Shown piece after piece: positions 59,601-64,000 of a stretch of DNA of 64,000 nucleotides (its first letter is position 1; every line of letters starts with the position of its first letter). The DNA lies in the NCBI GenBank assembly GCA_958296165.1, contig OY282447.1, positions 3,410,001-3,474,000 of the forward strand, written 5' to 3'. Under the pieces are notes generated by a model. The model had not been told where the DNA came from. It saw only the letters and a program-made list of their open reading frames with translations, and searched no databases. The position numbers and the translations under genes are program-made. Origin of the DNA: an uncultured Pseudomonadales bacterium (GTDB lineage Bacteria; Pseudomonadota; Gammaproteobacteria; Pseudomonadales; Azotimanducaceae).

Positions 59601-59908
59601 ACATCGCCGAAGCCAGCGGGCGCTTGGCCAACGCCGTTGCGGAACGATTCAGCGAGTCGGAATCAAGCGGCGTGCGCGCGCTTGCCCGAGAAACCGCCGC
59701 TCGCTATCGCGGACGAGGTGCCAGCGACGCCAACGGCAAACGCCTGTACTTGTTGACGCTTGCCGAGCTCGACCAAATCGAAATCGCACTCGGCAAGGTG
59801 AGCGGCGCAGCGATTCGCGACCAAGAGATCCGTGACGATGCCTACGACTCGGCGGCTGTGGCACGGTATTTCAGACGACTCAGCTGCGGCGCGGGGAATG
59901 ATTGTTGA
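56624..59908 (+). CDS. DUF4175 family large membrane/periplasmic protein
   Basis: 1094 residues. Two or three N-terminal membrane helices (near 20-40, 45-70 and 125-150) are followed by an Ig-like periplasmic part (LPVVEGLALTLHYPAWTR, IEEVALRFQARDDFGVENMT) and then a long, charged coiled-coil region rich in Glu, Arg and Ala from about 580 to the end. The middle contains a GGGGGG linker. This is the DUF4175 layout. It overlaps the BatA-like gene by four bases. Role unknown but conserved with DUF58/BatA. Confidence 0.82.
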   Translation: MSALAAYVERCRGRLRWLARLRISAIGLVLAAALTLVFALAAAHLVPSAGWIVAARVALYAVVVLALFAALRRRIGTRHATRHAERRVPAFDGRLATWHDAVRRSPPPVLLSQLAAEAEQITAGQAPARVVPAWLYAAPLAALLAAALALLWSLQYAPQGWRLPAQRLWLGETFSDTRPRIVVQPGDAVVPRGSDVLLSARAYGFAAGTLRVNAAFAGAEGWERADMLPIVGDDERGQEFVLVAVTEPVSYFVSAGGVNSDRFRIDVADLPVVEGLALTLHYPAWTRLAAKRQEHGDVSGVEGTQVQVHVHASEPLRTARLVVDGEEIGLQDGVGRFTIERAGSWHVAVQHRDAVVRVSDEYFVDVVADEPPDVEFVFPGHDRSATRIEEVALRFQARDDFGVENMTLHYAINGGDWRSVAAPQAGQRETLLGHLFEFESLRAGDRPLQPGDVLSFHVAANDHRQSTKSALYFVDVRSFEKRYRERQGNGGGGGGDNPLELSARQREIVAATWNLIRERDSGERSGDDLRDQVDTIALLQGTLKSQVETLVARAEGRRLSEDEQVEPFVADLAAAATAMASAEQTLATHDLEGAISPEQRALQHLLTAEAGLRDIDITLSQGRGEGSASRSLAELVDLELDPERNRYETPQTPSFDRRGDSHDEDWRRLNELARRQEELARRQERGDSPAMPLSRWNLERLERELDTLRNELAERGEPSGDPRHGDGASSGVRPGGAAGTPSGRAAAESSGPALADIDRVRAAIERSLAGPNTPGSPTFPEEPNATAEVLRQGAAALRRGADALRRRAQGEIADQVREAERRADALLADQRRIVKRLEELQDDALEAARASRPFAFNDFALAPEAATKRRMQRDITQLAADLADLRQRIANTAPDAARQLDSALDELGESRIGERLSVGAEYFEAGRPLFMIGQEAQVERALAQLARRIGTVAEELGNAGDSFEPGPAVEDVQALRRRLQQVGEGGDPAELRNIAEASGRLANAVAERFSESESSGVRALARETAARYRGRGASDANGKRLYLLTLAELDQIEIALGKVSGAAIRDQEIRDDAYDSAAVARYFRRLSCGAGNDC

Positions 59909-60012
59909 CGACCGGAGCAGTTGCGAACTACGCCTCGGCCTGTGAGCTGCGATAGTGTGGCCTGCCACCATAGAAGTAGCCGAACAGCCGGCATCCCCTC
60001 TTGGAGACGAGC

Positions 60013-60621
60013 ATGGATAAGGTCTTCATCTACTGGGACAACTCCAACATGTTCATTGGTGCCCAACAGGTTGCCGTAGAACGGGAAGGCGAACGTGCCC
60101 GCTACCGGGTGCGCATCCACTTCGGACACCTTCTGGACTTGGCACGCGTGGGGCGCGACATCGAGCATGCGACCGCAGTCGGTTCCGTACCGCCCGAGCT
60201 GCGGCACGTTTGGAATCGCTTGGAAAACGAAGGCGTAAACGTGCATCTGTTAGCGAGGGGCATCCACGGTCGAGAACAAGGCGTCGACCAAGCCCTGCAA
60301 ACCGTAATGCTGCGCGACGGAATCGACTACAACGGCTATCCCGGCATCGCCGTGATGCTCACTGGCGATGGAGCGGGATTCGACGACGGGGTTGGTTTCC
60401 ATGCCGACCTCGAACGGATGCGCCGGCGCGGATGGGGCATTGAAGTCCTCTCGTGGCGGCATAGCTGTGCCCGCAAGATGCAGGAATGGGCGGAAACACA
60501 CGGCAAGTTCATCGCCTTGGATGACTTCTACGACAGTGTGACGTTCCTCGAGATGCCAGCGCTCGGACAGCCCATCGCTGAGCCGCGCTACGCAGTTCCC
60601 GTCGATCGTTCAGCTCGATAG
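60013..60621 (+). CDS. NYN-domain protein (putative PIN-like ribonuclease)
   Basis: 202 residues starting KVFIYWDNSNMFIGAQQVAV, the NYN N-terminus with catalytic Asp in WDNSN. GVDQALQTVMLRDG and VMLTGDGAGFDDGVGFHADL supply the further acidic residues, as in limkain-type/LabA NYN ribonucleases. The ATG at 60013 has GGAG seven bases upstream; the upstream TTG (60001) is less likely. It stands alone between DUF4175 and an SDR gene. RNA targets unknown. Confidence 0.85.
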   Translation: MDKVFIYWDNSNMFIGAQQVAVEREGERARYRVRIHFGHLLDLARVGRDIEHATAVGSVPPELRHVWNRLENEGVNVHLLARGIHGREQGVDQALQTVMLRDGIDYNGYPGIAVMLTGDGAGFDDGVGFHADLERMRRRGWGIEVLSWRHSCARKMQEWAETHGKFIALDDFYDSVTFLEMPALGQPIAEPRYAVPVDRSAR

Positions 60622-60669
60622 AAAGTCCGAATCCCCTCCGCCGCCTCGAAGGTCCGGCCCCTAAGTTCC

Positions 60670-61533
60670 TCAAACGCCTCGTTGCTCTCGGTACTCCCGC
60701 CAGCGGCCGTAGGCGTTCGCCATCTCGTTGCTGCGCAGATCGGTCATCTCTTGCAGCTCTGGGTGGGTGAAGATGTAGAACTCCTGCTCGCGGATGGCGT
60801 GCAGCACCATGTCGCCGACCACCGCCGGTTCCAAAGCGCCGGCGCGGAGTTCCTCCAAGCGGACGGCTTGTTGTTCCGCGGGCAGATTGCCGACTAGGAG
60901 CGTCGATGCGTCCGTGCCCGGCAGGTCTGCGGGGCGGTTGCGGTCTGAATTGAAGATGTTGGTGTTGACGAGGCCGGGGCAAAGCACCGAGACGCCGATT
61001 TGGTGCGGCTCTAGATCGACGAGCATGGTCTCCGAGATGCCAACCACGGCAAACTTGGTGGCGGTGTAGACGGAAAGCCCCGGAATCGAGAGGTGCCCCG
61101 CCATGGATGCGGTATTCACGAAGTGGCCGCCTTCGCCGTGTGCCTTGATGCGCTCGGTGAAGGTCTGTATGCCGTTGACCACGCCATTGAGATTGACGTT
61201 CGTCACCCAGTCCCAATCGTTGTAGGTCATCTGATCGATGGGACCGCCCACCGCCACGCCGGCGTTGTTGCACACCACGTGAACCTTGTCGAACCGAGCC
61301 TCGGCGGCGTCGGCGGCAGCAGCCATGGCGTCGCGGTCGGTAACGTCCAGATCGAGCGTGAGGAACTCGGCGTTGCTGGCCTCGAACTCTGCCTTGGCGG
61401 CGTCCAGCGCGGCCTGTTCGATGTCTGCGATCACCACCCTCATGCCTGCCTTGGCGAAGGATCGCGCCATCGCCAAGCCCATGCCGCTGGCGCCGCCGGT
61501 AATGAAAGCGGTCTTACCCGTCACGTCGCGCAT
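60670..61533 (-). CDS. short-chain dehydrogenase/reductase
   Basis: Classical SDR of 287 residues. TGGASGMGLAMARSFAKAGM is the cofactor loop, VVCNNAGVAVGGP the NNAG strand, FVNTASMAGHLS and VYTATKFAVVG the catalytic Ser and YxxxK. VSVLCPGLVNTNIF follows. Asp in VVIADIEQAA suggests NAD(H) preference. It is divergent from mmsA with an 87-base spacer. Substrate unknown. Confidence 0.9.
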   Translation of the reverse strand: MRDVTGKTAFITGGASGMGLAMARSFAKAGMRVVIADIEQAALDAAKAEFEASNAEFLTLDLDVTDRDAMAAAADAAEARFDKVHVVCNNAGVAVGGPIDQMTYNDWDWVTNVNLNGVVNGIQTFTERIKAHGEGGHFVNTASMAGHLSIPGLSVYTATKFAVVGISETMLVDLEPHQIGVSVLCPGLVNTNIFNSDRNRPADLPGTDASTLLVGNLPAEQQAVRLEELRAGALEPAVVGDMVLHAIREQEFYIFTHPELQEMTDLRSNEMANAYGRWREYREQRGV

Positions 61534-61620
61534 CGCTGATCCCTCGTCTATGATGTGGTCGTCCAGTCTACCCCAATGGCGCGCGGCCATCGCTGGCGCG
61601 AAGACGCCGCCAACTCGTGC

Positions 61621-63108
<1,488 letters not shown>

Positions 63109-63161
63109 GCTCCGCTTGGCGTGCCGCACAGCCGTCCGCGGTGGCCGCGCCCTATTTCATT

Positions 63162-63193
63162 GCGGTAACTTGATAATATAGATATGTTACCGC
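63162..63193. promoter_or_regulatory. inverted-repeat operator of the AbiE operon
   Basis: GCGGTAAC (63162-63169) and GTTACCGC (63186-63193) are perfect inverted arms 16 bases apart, with an AT-rich centre holding GATAAT and TATAGATAT promoter-like words. The right arm ends one base before the abiEi ATG. AbiEi antitoxins repress their own promoter through inverted repeats, so this is probably the operator; there is no Shine-Dalgarno sequence between it and the start. Confidence 0.7.
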
Positions 63194-63194
63194 C

Positions 63195-63830
63195 ATGAAC
63201 TTTCGAGAACTCGTCGAAATCGTCGGTTCGGCCCCTGTCTTTGAAACTGGCCTGCTGGTCGCTGGCCCGGTCGATCCGGACGGCATCCGCAGCCAGCTCT
63301 CGCGCTGGATTCGAGGCGGCCGCATCCTGCAACTCCGGCGGGGGCTCTACGCGCTGGCGCCGCCTTGGCGGCAGCGCATTCCGCATCCGTTCCTGGTGGC
63401 GAATCGACTAACCCGTGGTTCCTACGTGAGCGGTGCCGCGGCACTGGCTCACGCCCACGCCATTCCGGAATACGTCGCGGAAGTCACCAGCGTCACTACC
63501 GGTCGCCCACAAAGCCGAACGAACGCCTATGGCCGATTTTCCTTTCGTCACCTGAAAGGAGACCTGTTCTTCGGCTATCGTCTGCTGGACGTGGGCGACG
63601 ATCAGCAAGCCTTTGTCGCCACGCCGGAGAAGGCGCTGCTCGATGTCATCCACCTGCACCCGGGTGGCGACAGTCCGGCCTACCTTGAAGCACTGCGCCT
63701 CGATTACGGCGTGTTCTGCCTGGAAACACTGGCGCAAATAGCCGCTCGCAGCCGCTCGCCGAAGCTCTTGCGAGCCGCCCAGAGCGTTCGCCGCTTGGCC
63801 GCCGAAACGCCCAGATACCGTCCGCTGTGA
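63195..63830 (+). CDS. abiEi: type IV toxin-antitoxin AbiEi antitoxin
   Basis: 211-residue winged-helix transcriptional antitoxin. The N-terminal wHTH is around PDGIRSQLSRWIRGGRILQL with RRGLYALAPPWRQRIPHPF; SYVSGAAALAHAHAIPEYVA and VATPEKALLDVIHL are family hallmarks of the C-terminal domain. It is preceded by a palindromic operator and overlaps the toxin start (GTGA). No ribosome site is visible, so the transcript may be leaderless or nearly so. It neutralises AbiEii and autorepresses. Confidence 0.9.
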   Translation: MNFRELVEIVGSAPVFETGLLVAGPVDPDGIRSQLSRWIRGGRILQLRRGLYALAPPWRQRIPHPFLVANRLTRGSYVSGAAALAHAHAIPEYVAEVTSVTTGRPQSRTNAYGRFSFRHLKGDLFFGYRLLDVGDDQQAFVATPEKALLDVIHLHPGGDSPAYLEALRLDYGVFCLETLAQIAARSRSPKLLRAAQSVRRLAAETPRYRPL

Positions 63831-64000
63831 AGGACTACCTTAAAGAACTGGTGCAAGACTATTCGCCGGTGCGAGCGCGGAACCTGGTGCGCGAATACCT
63901 GCAGGCTCGCATCCTCCGTGCGATGCAGGGGGCGTGGGCCATGTCGTCGCTGGCTTTTCAGGGTGGCACCTGCCTGCGCTTTCTGTATGCGCTGCCGCGC
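63827..64000 (+). CDS. abiEii: type IV toxin-antitoxin AbiEii nucleotidyltransferase toxin (partial)
   Basis: Only the first 58 codons are in the window. YLKELVQDYSPVRARNLVRE is the N-terminus and LAFQGGTCLRFLYALPR the start of the nucleotidyltransferase core (GGTxLRxxY). AbiEii toxins transfer nucleotides to tRNA and give abortive phage resistance. The GTG start overlaps the antitoxin stop by four bases. Integrity of the rest cannot be judged. Confidence 0.9.
   Translation, partial: MKDYLKELVQDYSPVRARNLVREYLQARILRAMQGAWAMSSLAFQGGTCLRFLYALPR

Overview
This is a high-GC gammaproteobacterial chromosome segment. The taxonomic reading rests on gene order: trpF-trpB-trpA-folC-dedD-cvpA-purF is a typical gammaproteobacterial cluster, and rarA-crcB-serS-cysG matches the order seen in Pseudomonas relatives. 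Catabolic genes (class III aminotransferase, acyl-CoA dehydrogenase, acyl-CoA carboxylase beta subunit, MmsA, PhyH-type dioxygenase, DUF169) suggest an aerobic heterotroph. The species cannot be named from the sequence alone.

Layout. 1-2018: decayed accessory genes (Doc-like toxin remnant, uracil-DNA-glycosylase-like gene broken at a G7 run, one unknown gene). 2071-9100: tightly packed trp/folC/dedD/cvpA/purF block, with accD missing from its usual place between trpA and folC. 9177-18955: metabolic and regulatory genes (aminotransferase, aminoglycoside-phosphotransferase-like kinase, MerR regulator, metallophosphoesterase, FetB, carboxyltransferase, RarA).

18958-32198 is a 13.2-kb insertion between rarA and crcB. 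Its outer ends are ends of two different copies (A and C) of the same DDE insertion sequence, and the whole block is flanked by a perfect 9-bp direct repeat, so it reads as a composite transposon. An IS21-family element (5-bp target duplication) is nested in copy A, an ISNCY-family element abuts copy A, and a third copy (B, with its own 9-bp duplication) sits inside. The cargo is an operon with its own strong promoter: a 47-codon leader ORF, RmuC, a fusion of a ClpP-like serine-protease domain to a VirD4/TraG-type ATPase, a TIR-domain protein with an in-frame stop, and a 41-codon ORF. I regard this RmuC / ClpP-ATPase / TIR operon as the best candidate for an undescribed (probably anti-phage or plasmid-directed) system in the window.

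32282-40086: crcB-serS-cysG, a frameshifted Schlafen-type AlbA_2 gene, TusA plus a PP-loop sulfur enzyme, Dtd, acyl-CoA dehydrogenase. 40268-45287: a small defence-like island (Uma2 gene fused by deletion to a headless SDR gene, a PstI/BsuBI-type restriction-modification pair with a frameshifted nuclease, a frameshifted AAA ATPase). 45398-48271: glutathione transferase, a secreted protein, DUF169. 48324-51761: a relatively AT-rich membrane-protein gene split by an IS1380-family element with a 4-bp duplication. 51967-63108: HicB-like ORF, PhyH dioxygenase, the DUF58-BatA-DUF4175 operon, an NYN-domain protein, an SDR and MmsA. 63162-64000: an AbiEi/AbiEii type IV toxin-antitoxin operon with a palindromic operator, running off the window.

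A recurring theme is single-base indels, mostly at short homopolymers, confined to accessory genes, while housekeeping genes are intact. This favours real decay over sequencing error, but read data would be needed to decide. All identifications come from reading motifs and gene order by eye; no database search was run.
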